Positions 17,801 through 24,199 of a stretch of 34,590 nucleotides of DNA are shown here, piece by piece. Positions within the stretch are counted from its first letter, which is position 1, and every line of letters starts with the position of its first letter. The notes under the pieces were generated by a model. That model was not told the DNA's origin. It searched no databases and saw nothing but the letters and a program-made list of their open reading frames with translations. The translations under genes and the position numbers were made by a program. Location: the NCBI RefSeq assembly GCF_018070075.1, contig NZ_JAGPXE010000023.1:1-34590 (forward strand), read 5' to 3'. The stretch comes from Saccharopolyspora endophytica (lineage in GTDB: Bacteria; Actinomycetota; Actinomycetes; Mycobacteriales; Pseudonocardiaceae).

Positions 17801-18190
17801 CAGCTGGCCGTTGTCGACCTGCAGCGTCAGACCGGTCAGCTTGCCGTAGTCCGACGAGGGCGGGTTGGTGCTCAGCAGCACGGCCGCGCCGTTGGTGCGC
17901 GCGTCGAGGCTGCGTGCCGAGACGCACGGCACCTCCGCGTTGAGCCACAGCGGCGAGTAGCCGACCAGCGGCGCCGACACCGACTTGGTGCCTTCGGCCG
18001 TCGGCCACTTCAGCGTCGTGATGTCGTGGTTGACGGGCAGGAACGGCACCGCCAGGGCGAGCAGCGTGCCCAGCACGCCCAGAACGGAGGCGAACAGCTT
18101 CAGCCGCCTGGCCGACGGTCGAGCGCGGTCGGTCCCGTTGTCTGCCGAAGGGTCGTCCGTTCGGCGGCTGTCTTCCTGGCCACTGAGCAC
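14888..18190 (-). CDS. Canonical Emb arabinosyltransferase (EmbA/B/C family, GT-C/GT53)
   Basis: The 1100-aa product has the size of mycobacterial EmbA/B/C (about 1094-1098 aa). It has an N-terminal helix (about 31-52), an extracytoplasmic domain to about 210, the catalytic loop SDDGYILNIAR (D278-D279), NYYRWFGVPEAPFGW, REVLPRLG, NNGLRPEP, FADQTW, TPTKWSHHFG, and a C-terminal carbohydrate-binding domain ending near RDWGSLYAVDPYD. It adds arabinofuranose from decaprenyl-phosphoarabinose to arabinan. The residue matching M. tuberculosis EmbB Met306 is Ile285. The GTG at 18190 is chosen because TATTCT lies 6 bases upstream and the resulting length fits the family; an upstream GTG at 18256 adds 22 unlikely residues. 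Which of A, B or C it represents cannot be decided; many relatives have a single Emb. Confidence 0.92.
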   Translation of the reverse strand: MLSGQEDSRRTDDPSADNGTDRARPSARRLKLFASVLGVLGTLLALAVPFLPVNHDITTLKWPTAEGTKSVSAPLVGYSPLWLNAEVPCVSARSLDARTNGAAVLLSTNPPSSDYGKLTGLTLQVDNGQLTLLTKGQQVGTAAIPAGDCSISLRSDGYGSTASVGDRSIANLRGDQRPQLTGVYSSIDDHLDDVRGLSFEARVDTRYESQATTLKLVVIALTVLAFIGSVICLRRLDVRAGRRPPKWLAIGWWKPTFRDVAVIGSLLVWWVVGAMTSDDGYILNIARARESFGYVSNYYRWFGVPEAPFGWFYELYSVWVQVSTATPWVRLPALLMGIVSWLLISREVLPRLGQQVRRSNAAGWAAAAVFLAFWLPYNNGLRPEPVVVLFSLLALCAVERAVATDRLMPAALGLVVAALSVGANPHGMVSVLPFVAALKPLFRLVRKRALEFGWLPVLAPIASSGFVILTLVFADQTWQSVMDATDLRTDIGPSQSWYEELSRYNLLFSPTADGSMTRRFPVLLVILCLATCAVVLLRRGRIRGAALGPSRRLLAISAMSFGVLVLTPTKWSHHFGIFAATGGALAALTALATSTTVLRSRRNRAAFFAGLMVILAFAATGPNAWWYVSGWGVPWYNMPPQLKGRHLSTILLIIAFISLVVAFVEHLRIDEHNPKVVDERFNREEGRSRALRMGTAPLSILCALLVLFELANFGKVIQKQWGSYSLGADNIKQIVGTSCGLSDYIYVETNPQSGMLRVAGEQPGTAAPSEDKDIGVPPKRLQDKEDADQYMRAKLSGFNQPGLPPGDGTDPQEPNWRPPHQFGNDRAPVWGSYDAAAVGTGELRTQWYDLPERAQRGEVPVVLSLAGAELGANSVALEFGHDTPNGFLITERKYVVQREGGPNWRDFRYTLGGKSEGATKMRVVAVDNALGPNGWVAVSAPRAPQLVNMTDFVGDQPAFVEWTAALVHPCLQLPRVHHGVAEIPKFRVAAGAEVRDIGQGWSSPDSGGPFGWLNVATSMRELPTYMKNNIHRDWGSLYAVDPYDADAVPAQTAMDVHTETHWGNWTPGPLPKTLQLPGDVPSSDDRNDVKGFEAPEESDQ

Positions 18191-18196
18191 GAAGGG

Positions 18197-18202
18197 AGAA
18201 TA
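18197..18202 (-). promoter_or_regulatory. Candidate -10 element (TATTCT) of emb
   Basis: TATTCT ends 6 bases before the GTG at 18190, with no Shine-Dalgarno site, as in leaderless actinobacterial promoters. It supports that start over the GTG at 18256. Confidence 0.5.
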
Positions 18203-18360
18203 GTAGTTGCTGGTCCGGGCGCTTTCGCGGCATTCCGGCGGTGTGCGAATCGACACCAGGGGTAACGCCGTGAGCTGCGAACTCAGTTCGATCTCAGGCG
18301 CCTCTAAGCGTCCCGTGACCTTCCGGTTATCGAGTCTGCTGTGAAGTCCGCGTAAAAAGC

Positions 18361-18391
18361 GAGCGGCCGCCGGGAGTTCCGGCGACCGCTC
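18361..18391 (-). terminator. Intrinsic terminator of the wzm-wzt-glfT1 operon
   Basis: GAGCGGCCGCCGG (18361-18373) and CCGGCGACCGCTC (18379-18391) form a 13-bp stem with one mismatch and a 5-nt loop. On the minus strand it is followed by GCTTTTTACG. It lies 16 bases after the glfT1 stop. Confidence 0.82.
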
Positions 18392-18406
18392 GGTCGAAGC
18401 TGCGGA

Positions 18407-19318
18407 TCAGCGGCGGAAGAACCGCTCCTTGCGTCCCTGGATCACCAGGCGCAGCCACTCGCGGAACGCCTTCGGGTCCTTGCGCTGCACCACGAAGTAC
18501 AGCCCGAACCGGACGACCTCCAGGGCACCGATCTTGCGCATCCCCGGCTGCGAGAGCAGGTAACCGCGGTTGCGGTAGGTGTAGTAGCGCTTGTTGGCGT
18601 CCGAGGGGTCCTGGGCGTGGAACCGGCCGCCCAGCATCGGCTTGAACTCCGCCGAACCGTCCGGGTGCAGGAACTTCGTGCGGAACGTGGTCCCGAACGG
18701 CAGGCCCGAGCGCACCAAGCGGCGGTGGATCTCCACCTCGTCGCCCCGGAAGAACAGCCGGTAGTCCGGCACGCCCACGACGTCGAGCGTGGTGGCGCGG
18801 AACAGCGCGCCGTTGAACAGCGAGGCGATGCCCGGCAGGAAGTCCTCCGGCAGCTCGCTGACCTTGCGCTTCCAGGTCAGACCGCGGCGCAGCGGGAAGG
18901 CGAGCGTGTCGGGGGTGTCGATGTTGACCACCACCGGCGACACGGCGGCCAGCCGCCGCTTCTCGGCGACCTCCAGCAGCGTGGACAGCGCGTGCTCGTC
19001 GGCCGGGCGGCCGTCGTCGTCACCGAGCCACACCCACTCCGCGCCCAGCGACAGCGCGGTCAGCATGCCCAGCGCGAAACCGCCGGCACCGCCGAGGTTG
19101 CGCTGCGAGGCGATGTAGGTGGAGGGCACCGGGCAGTCATCGACCACGTCGGAGGCCGACTGGTCGGGACCGTTGTCGACCACGACGAGGTGGTCCGGCA
19201 ACCGGGTCTGACTCGCGATGACCTTCAGGGACTCGGCCAGCAGCTCGCGACGGTGCCTGGTGACGATGACCGCGACTACGGATCCGGCGGGCAGCTGCTG
19301 TGCGGAGTCGGTGCTCAT
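18407..19318 (-). CDS. glfT1: GlfT1, bifunctional galactofuranosyltransferase initiating galactan (GT2)
   Basis: The 303-aa protein matches mycobacterial GlfT1 (Rv3782, 304 aa) along its whole length from recall of the family: SQTRLPDHLVVVDNG, RNLGGAGGFALGML, the metal-binding DDD at 100-102 in WLGDDDG, LLPGIASLFNGALFR-like PGIASLFNGALFR, FFRGDEVEIHRRLVRSGLPFG, and YYTYRNRGYLLSQPG. GlfT1 adds the first galactofuranose residues from UDP-Galf to the decaprenyl-diphosphate GlcNAc-rhamnose linker at the cytoplasmic membrane face. The ATG overlaps the wzt stop in ATGA, so it is translationally coupled to the galactan exporter. It ends the operon, just before the terminator at 18361. Confidence 0.95.
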   Translation of the reverse strand: MSTDSAQQLPAGSVVAVIVTRHRRELLAESLKVIASQTRLPDHLVVVDNGPDQSASDVVDDCPVPSTYIASQRNLGGAGGFALGMLTALSLGAEWVWLGDDDGRPADEHALSTLLEVAEKRRLAAVSPVVVNIDTPDTLAFPLRRGLTWKRKVSELPEDFLPGIASLFNGALFRATTLDVVGVPDYRLFFRGDEVEIHRRLVRSGLPFGTTFRTKFLHPDGSAEFKPMLGGRFHAQDPSDANKRYYTYRNRGYLLSQPGMRKIGALEVVRFGLYFVVQRKDPKAFREWLRLVIQGRKERFFRR

Positions 19319-20133
19319 GAGCCTTCTTCGCTCCCGATCGTGGCCCGCGATTCACCGATCCGGGCCAGGGTTTCCTCACTCAGGTTGTTGAAGGGGTCGT
19401 ACCCCTTGTAGTGCGTCAAGACCTCGCGCAGCGAGCCCTCTTCGCGAATACCGCCCTTGTCCATCCAGATCGCGGTGCTGCACAGCTCGACGAGGAACTC
19501 GTCGGAGTGCGAGGCGAAGACAAGCATGCCGGATCGCTTGACGAGGTCGTTGAGGCGGTCCCGCGCCTTCTCCAGGAACTCCGCGTCGACCGCGCCGATG
19601 CCCTCGTCCAGGATCAGGATCTCGGGGTCGATCGAGGTCACCACGCCCAGCGCGAGCCGGACCCGCATGCCGGTGGAGTAGGTGCGCAACGGCATCGCCA
19701 GGTAGTCACCGAGCTCGGTGAACTCGGCGATGTCGTCGATCCGCTTCTCCATCTCCTTGCGGGACATGCCCAGGAAGAGGCCGCGGATGATGATGTTCTC
19801 GTAGCCGGAGATCTCCGGGTCCATGCCCACGCCGAGGTCGAACACCGGCGCGACCTTGCCGACCACGCGAGAGCTGCCCCGGGTGGGCTCGTAGATGCCC
19901 GACAGCAGCCGCAGCAGCGTGGACTTGCCCGCGCCGTTGTGGCCGACGAGCGCGACCCGGTCACCTTCGCGCAGCGACATGTTGATGTCGTGCAGCGCCT
20001 CGATGACCGGCACCCGGCTGTCCGTGCCGATCTTGCCTCCGGCTCGGCCGAGCACGGCCTTCTTCAGCGAGCGGGACTTCGCGTCGAAGATCGGGAAGTC
20101 GACCGCCGCGTTCCATACGTCGATGCTGACCAT
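19315..20133 (-). CDS. wzt: Wzt, ATP-binding subunit of the galactan ABC exporter
   Basis: The 272-aa ATPase has Walker A GHNGAGKST (64-72), signature YSTGM (152-156), Walker B ILILDE (172-177) and H-loop H209 (ASHSDE). IFDAKSRSLKK near residue 15 is typical of polysaccharide/O-antigen Wzt proteins. There is no long C-terminal carbohydrate-binding domain, as in Rv3781, so substrate recognition probably needs no separate lectin domain. With Wzm it is proposed to export lipid-linked galactan for arabinan addition. The ATG at 20133 was chosen by family length; the open frame runs on through the wzm gene but that part is shadow. The gap to wzm is 17 bp and the glfT1 overlap 4 bp. Confidence 0.94.
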   Translation of the reverse strand: MVSIDVWNAAVDFPIFDAKSRSLKKAVLGRAGGKIGTDSRVPVIEALHDINMSLREGDRVALVGHNGAGKSTLLRLLSGIYEPTRGSSRVVGKVAPVFDLGVGMDPEISGYENIIIRGLFLGMSRKEMEKRIDDIAEFTELGDYLAMPLRTYSTGMRVRLALGVVTSIDPEILILDEGIGAVDAEFLEKARDRLNDLVKRSGMLVFASHSDEFLVELCSTAIWMDKGGIREEGSLREVLTHYKGYDPFNNLSEETLARIGESRATIGSEEGS

Positions 20134-20150
20134 GGTGTATTCGGCCTCAC

Positions 20151-21014
20151 TCAGACCCAGTAGGAGACACGGGCACGGTAGTTGCGCAGCACGAACAGCG
20201 CCACTGCCCAGCCGAGGACGGTGATCGCGCCGCACACCAGCCAGTGGTGCCAGGCGATCGGGCTGCCGAGCATCGGCTGTCGGATGATCTCCAGGAAGTG
20301 CATGAACGGGTTGATCTCGGCGAGCTTCGCGCGCTCGGCGATCACCGGGTTCGGGCTCGACTTGAACTGGTCGTAGTTCCACACGATCGGCGTCATGAAG
20401 AACATCAGCTGCACGATGCTCTGGGTCACCGGCGGGATGTCGCGGAACCGCGTCGAGATGGTGCCGACCACGAGGATCACCCAGGCGCCGTTGAGGCCGA
20501 TCAGCACGAACGCCGGGATCGCCAGCAGGATCGTCCACGACAGCGGCTGCGGGAAGATCAGCAGCAGCACGAAGTAGACGGCGAGGTTGTGCGCGAAGAA
20601 CAGGACCTGCCGCCACAGCAGCCGCAGCACGTGGATGCTGACCGGTGCCGGGAGCTGCTTGATCAGCCCCTCGTTGGAGATGAAGACCTCGGCGCCGTCG
20701 TTGACGCAGTTGCCGATGAATCCCCAGATGATGAAGCCGACCGCCAGGTAGGGCAGGTGCTCCGCCAGCGGCTGCCCGAACAGCTGCGAGTACAGCAGAC
20801 CGAGCGCCGTGACCGTGACGGCCATGCTGATGGTGATCCACAGCGGGCCGATGACGGAGCGGCGGTAGCGCTGCTTGATGTCCTGCCAGCCCAGATGAGC
20901 CCACAGCTGTCGCTGGCTGAGGGCGTCACCAATGTCGTTGAACGCTTTTCGCCAGGACCGCGGCGAGATCTCAGAAGGCGCCGGGGGTCGGTCTAGCGTG
21001 CTCGTAGCATGCAC
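20151..21014 (-). CDS. wzm: Wzm, permease subunit of the galactan ABC exporter
   Basis: The 287-aa ABC-2 type permease has the amphipathic entry WQDIKQRYRRSVIGPLWITIS, six predicted membrane helices, and the conserved stretches FISNEGLIKQLPAPVS and STRFRDIPPVTQSIVQLMFFMTPIVW. Length and motifs match Rv3783. It forms the channel through which undecaprenyl- or decaprenyl-diphosphate-linked galactan is thought to cross the membrane, powered by Wzt. The GTG at 21014 is preferred because TACTCT lies 7 bases upstream with no Shine-Dalgarno site; an in-frame GTG at 21047 is the alternative. It is the first gene of wzm-wzt-glfT1. In M. tuberculosis wzm lies on the other side of glfT1, so gene order differs here. 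Confidence 0.92.
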   Translation of the reverse strand: MHATSTLDRPPAPSEISPRSWRKAFNDIGDALSQRQLWAHLGWQDIKQRYRRSVIGPLWITISMAVTVTALGLLYSQLFGQPLAEHLPYLAVGFIIWGFIGNCVNDGAEVFISNEGLIKQLPAPVSIHVLRLLWRQVLFFAHNLAVYFVLLLIFPQPLSWTILLAIPAFVLIGLNGAWVILVVGTISTRFRDIPPVTQSIVQLMFFMTPIVWNYDQFKSSPNPVIAERAKLAEINPFMHFLEIIRQPMLGSPIAWHHWLVCGAITVLGWAVALFVLRNYRARVSYWV

Positions 21015-21021
21015 GAGCGAA

Positions 21022-21027
21022 AGAGTA
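21022..21027 (-). promoter_or_regulatory. Candidate -10 element (TACTCT) of wzm-wzt-glfT1
   Basis: TACTCT ends 7 bases before the GTG at 21014. The spacing fits a leaderless transcript, and no -35 is evident. Confidence 0.45.
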
Positions 21028-21071
21028 CCGACCACGCGTGTGCACACTCGGCCTGGGCGTCACTCGAAGGC

Positions 21072-21099
21072 GTAGCGCCCGCTTGACGTCGGGCGCTAC
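21072..21099 (-). terminator. Hairpin terminator after bpa
   Basis: GTAGCGCCC (21072-21080) and GGGCGCTAC (21091-21099) form a perfect 9-bp stem with a 10-nt loop, 23 bases past the bpa stop and 45 bases before the wzm -10. It separates the two transcription units. Confidence 0.65.
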
Positions 21100-21121
21100 C
21101 TTCCGTTACCGCGCGGGACCG

Positions 21122-21655
21122 CTACAGGTACTGCCCGGTGCCCTTGGTCGGGCCCATGTCCGGTTCGCCGGAACCTGCCGGCAGACCTCGGCGCATCTGC
21201 TCCAGCTGGGCCCGTGCGGCCATCTGCTGGGCGAAGAGCGCGGTCTGCAGGCCGTGGAACAGCCCCTCCAGCCAGCCGACCAGCTGGGCCTGGGCGATCC
21301 GCAGCTCGGCGTCCGAGGGCGTGGTCTCCTGCGCGAACGGCAGCGACAGCCGCTCCAGCTCCTCGATGAGCTCCGGTGCCAGGCCCTGCTCCAGCTCGCG
21401 GATGGAGGACTGGTGGATCTCCTTGAGCCTGCTGCGGCTGGCCTCGTCCAGGGGTGCCTGGCGGACCTCCTCCAGCAGCTGCTTGATCATGGTGCCGATG
21501 CGCATCACCTTGGCCGGCTGCTCCACCAGGCCGTTGATGTCCTCGCCGTGCTCCTGGCCGTCTTCGCCGGCTTCGGTCGCGCCGGCACCCACGGGGTTGC
21601 CGTCCTCGCCCACCACGAACACCTGCGGACGCTCTTGTTCGTTCATGGCTGCCAT
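21122..21655 (-). CDS. bpa: Bpa/PafE, ATP-independent bacterial proteasome activator (DUF2587)
   Basis: The 177-aa protein matches Rv3780 in length and form: an acidic, disordered N-terminus (to about 45), a helical core with VMRIGTMIKQLLEEVRQAPLDE, then LVGWLEGLFHGLQTALFAQQMAARAQLEQ, and a flexible Gly/Pro tail ending GQYL. That C-terminal tail is the HbYX-like motif that docks into the 20S core and opens its gate. Bpa forms a ring and lets the proteasome degrade unfolded or regulatory proteins without ATP or Pup. An alternative ATG lies three codons downstream (MNEQER). It is separately terminated, so it is a neighbour and not part of the galactan operon. The neighbourhood matches that of Rv3780. 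Confidence 0.95.
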   Translation of the reverse strand: MAAMNEQERPQVFVVGEDGNPVGAGATEAGEDGQEHGEDINGLVEQPAKVMRIGTMIKQLLEEVRQAPLDEASRSRLKEIHQSSIRELEQGLAPELIEELERLSLPFAQETTPSDAELRIAQAQLVGWLEGLFHGLQTALFAQQMAARAQLEQMRRGLPAGSGEPDMGPTKGTGQYL

Positions 21656-21776
21656 GGTTCCAGTGTGCCGCGAGGTCGTGGCACGGGTCGTGCCGACTCG
21701 CCCGCAGCGCTGGGGCGACGGCTCGTGAGTGATGCAGTATCGGCCACCCTGGACGCCGCCGAGCTCGGCGTTTCAG

Positions 21777-21782
21777 TAATGT
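21777..21782 (+). promoter_or_regulatory. Candidate -10 element (TAATGT) of the class-V aminotransferase-like gene
   Basis: TAATGT ends 7 bases before the ATG at 21790 and no Shine-Dalgarno site is present, fitting a leaderless mRNA. Confidence 0.5.
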
Positions 21783-21789
21783 CTGAATC

Positions 21790-22989
21790 ATGGCGTTCGA
21801 CGTCGCGGCGGTTCGCGGACTCTTCCCGGCGCTCGGCGACGGGTGGGTGCACCTGGACGCCCCGGCAGGCATGCAGGTTCCCGAGCAGGTGGCCACGGCG
21901 GCGTCCACCGCCCTGCGGGCCCCGGTTTCCGGTCCTGGCGGGAACTTCCCCGCTTCGCAGCGCGCCGAGGCGATCGTGGAGGCCGCTCGTCGCGCGATCG
22001 CGGATCTCGTGGGTGCCAAGCCCTCCGGGGTGGTGCTCGGGCCGAACTCGGCCGTGCTGCTCGGCAGGCTCGCCGACGCCCTGGGCGACGGCTGGATGAT
22101 CGGCGACGACGTCGTCGTCTCCCGGCTGGACTCGCCCGACAACGTCGACCCGTGGCAGCGCGCCGCCCAGCGCTCCGGGTCCACCGTGCGCTGGGCCGAG
22201 ATCGACATCGAGACCTGCGAGCTGCCGACCTGGCAGTACGGCGACCTGGTCACGCCGCGCACGAAGGTCGTGGCGATCACGGCGGCTTCGGGCGCGGTCG
22301 GTACCCGCCCGGACATCCGCCCGGCCGCGGAGGCCGCTGACGAGCACGACGCGCTGCTGGTCGTCGACGCCTCCTCCGCCGCGCCGTTCGTCCCGCTGGA
22401 CATCACCGAGATGGGCGCCGACGTGGTCGCCGTCAACGCTTCGGCGTGGGGCGGACCGCAGGTGGGCGCCCTGGCCTTCCGAGACCCGGCGATGCTCGAC
22501 CACCTGCCGTCGGTGTCGCTGGACCACAGCGCCCGGGGGCCGGAGCGCCTGGAGATGGGGCCGCACGCGCTGCCGCTGCTCGCGGGCCTGGTCGCGTCCG
22601 TGGACTACCTCGCCGGTCTCGACGACGCGGCCATCGGGCCGCGCCGGGAACGGCTGCTGACCTCGTTGCGCGCGGTGAAGTCCTACCAGGCGGGTCTGCT
22701 GACCAACCTGACCAACGGGCTGCGCAAGCTGCCCGAGGTGATGCTCATCGGCGACGCCATGCGCCGGATCCCGTCGGTGGCCTTCACCGTCAACGGCGTC
22801 AAGGCCGCCGACGCCGTGTCGCACCTGGCAGACCAGGGCATCTGCGCCTTCGCCGACCCGGGCACCCACGGCGTCTTCGCGGCCCTGGGCGCGGCGGAGG
22901 TCGGCGGAGCCATCCGGGTCGGCCTGGCGCACTACACGAACTCCACCGAGGTCGACCAGCTCGTCCAGGCGGTCGCCGACCTCACCTGA
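21790..22989 (+). CDS. Class-V aminotransferase/cysteine desulfurase-fold protein lacking the PLP lysine (Rv3778c-like)
   Basis: The 399-aa cytosolic protein has the fold-type-I layout of the NifS/CsdA family: LDAPAGMQVP near 22, a small-domain loop GPNSAVLLGRL, ITAASGAVGTRPDI (163-176), the PLP-ring Asp in VVDASSAAPF (D193), and GAIRVGLAHYTNSTEVDQL at the C-terminus. Cysteine desulfurases then have SxHK(x)xGPxG, but here it reads NASAWGGPQVG: Ala219/Trp220 stand where the Schiff-base Lys is expected (22444-22449). It may therefore not use PLP as a catalyst. Position beside bpa matches Rv3778c. It is convergent with the quinone oxidoreductase, with the palindromic repeat between them. Confidence 0.8.
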   Translation: MAFDVAAVRGLFPALGDGWVHLDAPAGMQVPEQVATAASTALRAPVSGPGGNFPASQRAEAIVEAARRAIADLVGAKPSGVVLGPNSAVLLGRLADALGDGWMIGDDVVVSRLDSPDNVDPWQRAAQRSGSTVRWAEIDIETCELPTWQYGDLVTPRTKVVAITAASGAVGTRPDIRPAAEAADEHDALLVVDASSAAPFVPLDITEMGADVVAVNASAWGGPQVGALAFRDPAMLDHLPSVSLDHSARGPERLEMGPHALPLLAGLVASVDYLAGLDDAAIGPRRERLLTSLRAVKSYQAGLLTNLTNGLRKLPEVMLIGDAMRRIPSVAFTVNGVKAADAVSHLADQGICAFADPGTHGVFAALGAAEVGGAIRVGLAHYTNSTEVDQLVQAVADLT

Positions 22990-23002
22990 CCGGGTGGGGA
23001 AT

Positions 23003-23062
23003 TCGAATTTCGCGCGAAATCTGAACGCCGAAGTTCGGGCTCGAATTTCGCGCGAAATTCGA
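23003..23062. repeat. Paired palindromic intergenic repeat, copy 3
   Basis: A slightly decayed palindrome (23003-23024, ending CTGA) and a perfect one (23041-23062) flank ACGCCGAAGTTCGGGC (23025-23040). This spacer matches the reverse complement of the copy-2 spacer at 14 of 16 bases, so the unit is inverted. The 38-bp period is kept. It fills the gap between two convergent genes. Confidence 0.92.
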
Positions 23063-23070
23063 ATCCGTCC

Positions 23071-24048
23071 TCACCGCACCAGGAGGATCTTGCCCCGGAC
23101 GTCGCCCGATTCGAGGGTGGCGTGGGCGCGGGACGCCTCGGCCATCGGGACCTGCGCGTGCACCGGCATCCGCACCGCGCCGCTCTCGATCAGCGGCCAG
23201 AGGCGTTCGCGCACGTCGGTGACGATGCGGGCCTTGCCGTTCGGCCCCTCCACGGGCCGTCCGCGCAGGCCCAGGGCCGACATGCGCAGGCGCTTCATCA
23301 GCATCTTGCCCATGTTCAGCTCGGCCTTGGCGCCGCCCTGCATCCCGATCACCGCCAGGAACCCGTCCACGGCCAGCGCGGAGAGGTTCCGGTCCAGGTA
23401 GGACGCGCCCATGTTGTCGAGGATGACGTTCGCCCCGCCGAGACCCTTGACGACCTCGACGAAGTCCTCGTCGCGGTAGGAGATCACCGGATCGGCGCCC
23501 AGTTCCGCGCAGAGCGCGCGGCTCTCGGCCGATCCCGCGGTCGCCGCGACCCGCGCGCCCAGCGCCTTGGCGATCTGGATCGCGCAGGTCCCGATGCCGC
23601 CCGCGCCGCCGTGCACCAGGAACAGGTGCCCTTCGCGCAGGCCGGCCTCCATGACCACGTTCGACCAGACGGTGCAGGCGACCTCGGGGATCCCGGCCGC
23701 CTCCACCAGGTCCACCCCGGCGGGTGTGGGCAGCACCTGCGCCGCCGGGACGGCCACCCGCTCGGCGTAACCGCCGCCGGCCAGCAGCGCGCACACCTCG
23801 TCGCCGACGTTCCAGCCGGTCACGCCCTCGCCGACCTCGGCGATCGTGCCGGAACACTCCAGTCCGGGGATCTCGCTTGCGCCCTGGGGCGGTGGGTAGT
23901 TGCCTTGGCGCTGAGCGAGGTCGGCGCGGTTGACCGCGCTGGCCACGACGTCGATGACCACCTCACCGGGGCCGGGCTGGGGGTCCGGGTGTTCGGTCCA
24001 CACCAGAACGTCGGGGTCACCGGGCTCGCGGATTGAAATCCCATGCAT
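23071..24048 (-). CDS. NAD(P)H:quinone oxidoreductase, zinc-independent MDR family (PIG3/Rv3777-like)
   Basis: The 325-aa protein is a medium-chain dehydrogenase/reductase of quinone-oxidoreductase type: AVNRADLAQRQGNYPPPQGAS (about 44-64), GLECSGTIAEVGEGV, GDEVCALLAGGGYAE, and the nucleotide motif VHGGAGGIGTCAIQIAKALGA. It lacks the catalytic-zinc ligands of alcohol dehydrogenases. The PPPQGAS and ECSG stretches are those of the TP53I3/PIG3 group. It would reduce quinones with NADPH. The ATG at 24048 has TACCGT 7 bases upstream and no Shine-Dalgarno site, supporting this start over the longer frame. The synteny with Rv3777 beside the Rv3778c-like gene is kept, though the pair is convergent here. 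Confidence 0.9.
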   Translation of the reverse strand: MHGISIREPGDPDVLVWTEHPDPQPGPGEVVIDVVASAVNRADLAQRQGNYPPPQGASEIPGLECSGTIAEVGEGVTGWNVGDEVCALLAGGGYAERVAVPAAQVLPTPAGVDLVEAAGIPEVACTVWSNVVMEAGLREGHLFLVHGGAGGIGTCAIQIAKALGARVAATAGSAESRALCAELGADPVISYRDEDFVEVVKGLGGANVILDNMGASYLDRNLSALAVDGFLAVIGMQGGAKAELNMGKMLMKRLRMSALGLRGRPVEGPNGKARIVTDVRERLWPLIESGAVRMPVHAQVPMAEASRAHATLESGDVRGKILLVR

Positions 24049-24055
24049 GCCCGTG

Positions 24056-24061
24056 ACGGTA
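24056..24061 (-). promoter_or_regulatory. Candidate -10 element (TACCGT) of quinone oxidoreductase gene
   Basis: TACCGT ends 7 bases before the ATG at 24048, with no Shine-Dalgarno site; a leaderless promoter is likely. Confidence 0.45.
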
Positions 24062-24199
24062 GTCAGCCTCGGGCGGCGCGAAAACCGAGAACGCGGGCCG
24101 AGTCGGGAAAAACGGGAAAGATTCCCGCTTCTGAACTTCGCCCGGGTTCGCTTGACTGGATCGGACAAACACCCAATCCGCACAAAACGGGGGAGCTCG

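Noticed and set aside
18191..18256. Upstream GTG that would lengthen Emb by 22 residues
   Set aside because: The added residues are poorly hydrophobic, no Shine-Dalgarno lies upstream, and the GTG at 18190 has a well-placed TATTCT and gives the family length.
14789..18265. A very long open frame on the plus strand opposite emb (1158 codons)
   Set aside because: It is an antisense shadow of a GC-rich gene. The sequence is Arg/Gly/His/Gln-rich, with no domain, and the emb gene on the other strand is certain.
20134..20904. Continuation of the Wzt frame through the wzm gene
   Set aside because: It is an out-of-frame reading of wzm; the family N-terminus starts at MVSIDV.
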